From an archaeon (GTDB lineage Archaea > Thermoproteota > Bathyarchaeia > TCS64): a stretch of 5,712 bases of DNA. The notes under the pieces are model-generated. The model worked only from the letters and a program-made list of their open reading frames with translations. It did not search any database and had not been told where the DNA came from. Position numbers and translations under genes: made by a program. The DNA lies in contig JAHLLU010000142.1 in assembly GCA_020444005.1 (NCBI GenBank), positions 1 to 5,712 on the forward strand. Reading direction: 5' to 3'. Below, piece after piece: positions 5,681-5,712 of this stretch. Position 1 is the first letter of the stretch, and every line of letters starts with the position of its first letter.

Positions 5681-5712
5681 CCTCTTATCTCGTAGTAGAA
5701 CTTATCGAAGCT
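5677..5712 (-). CDS. Possible C-terminal end of a convergent gene, product unknown
   Basis: On the minus strand the frame from the window edge to TAG at 5679-5677 is open for eleven codons and reads SFDKFYYEIRG, a composition that looks like real protein. The other two minus-strand frames hit stops sooner. Its stop codon would overlap the Nudix stop codon by two bases, tail to tail. Eleven residues are too few to assign a family, so this call rests on frame openness and composition alone. Confidence 0.35.
   Translation of the reverse strand, partial: SFDKFYYEIRG

Overview
The window looks archaeal. Upstream of several genes there are BRE/TATA-like elements. Ribosome binding sites match the archaeal 16S 3' end (GGAGG, GGTGATC). 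The best recognised genes belong to the sulfide-dependent homocysteine pathway known from methanogens and other anaerobic archaea. I cannot name the lineage. Base composition looks intermediate and rather even, which would suit several groups of uncultured anaerobic archaea, including some Asgard lineages, but this is only a guess.

Minus strand, positions 1 to about 2990: one tightly packed operon read right to left. It starts at a TATA-like promoter near 2985-3000. It encodes (i) a COG1900/DUF39 homocysteine-biosynthesis protein, (ii) a short NIL-domain protein with two 4Fe-4S ferredoxin motifs, (iii) a UPF0280/COG2122 (ApbE-like fold) protein and (iv) aspartate kinase, cut by the window edge. 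Aspartate kinase feeds aspartate semialdehyde synthesis. The COG1900 and NIL-ferredoxin proteins are the pair that inserts sulfide into aspartate semialdehyde to make homocysteine in Methanosarcina. COG2122 is tied to efficient sulfide use there. The operon therefore reads as an aspartate-to-homocysteine (methionine) module. Genes i/ii and iii/iv overlap by 1 and 4 bases with good Shine-Dalgarno sites. The oddity is that genes i and iii both carry clear family sequence upstream of any ATG, GTG or TTG in frame, so their starts are either near-cognate (ATA is best for gene i) or altered by base errors.

Positions 2950-3103 form a divergent intergenic region. On the plus strand follow a two-helix membrane protein whose tail resembles a histidine-kinase dimerisation helix without the histidine, a 473-residue protein of unknown function with a zinc ribbon between two proline-rich linkers, a G-rich tract, and a Nudix hydrolase that probably has a leaderless mRNA. 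The last 36 bases probably hold the C-terminal end of a convergent minus-strand gene.

No rRNA, tRNA, CRISPR array, insertion sequence or other mobile element was seen. The most unusual content is the start-codon anomaly in the homocysteine operon and the two unrecognised plus-strand proteins.
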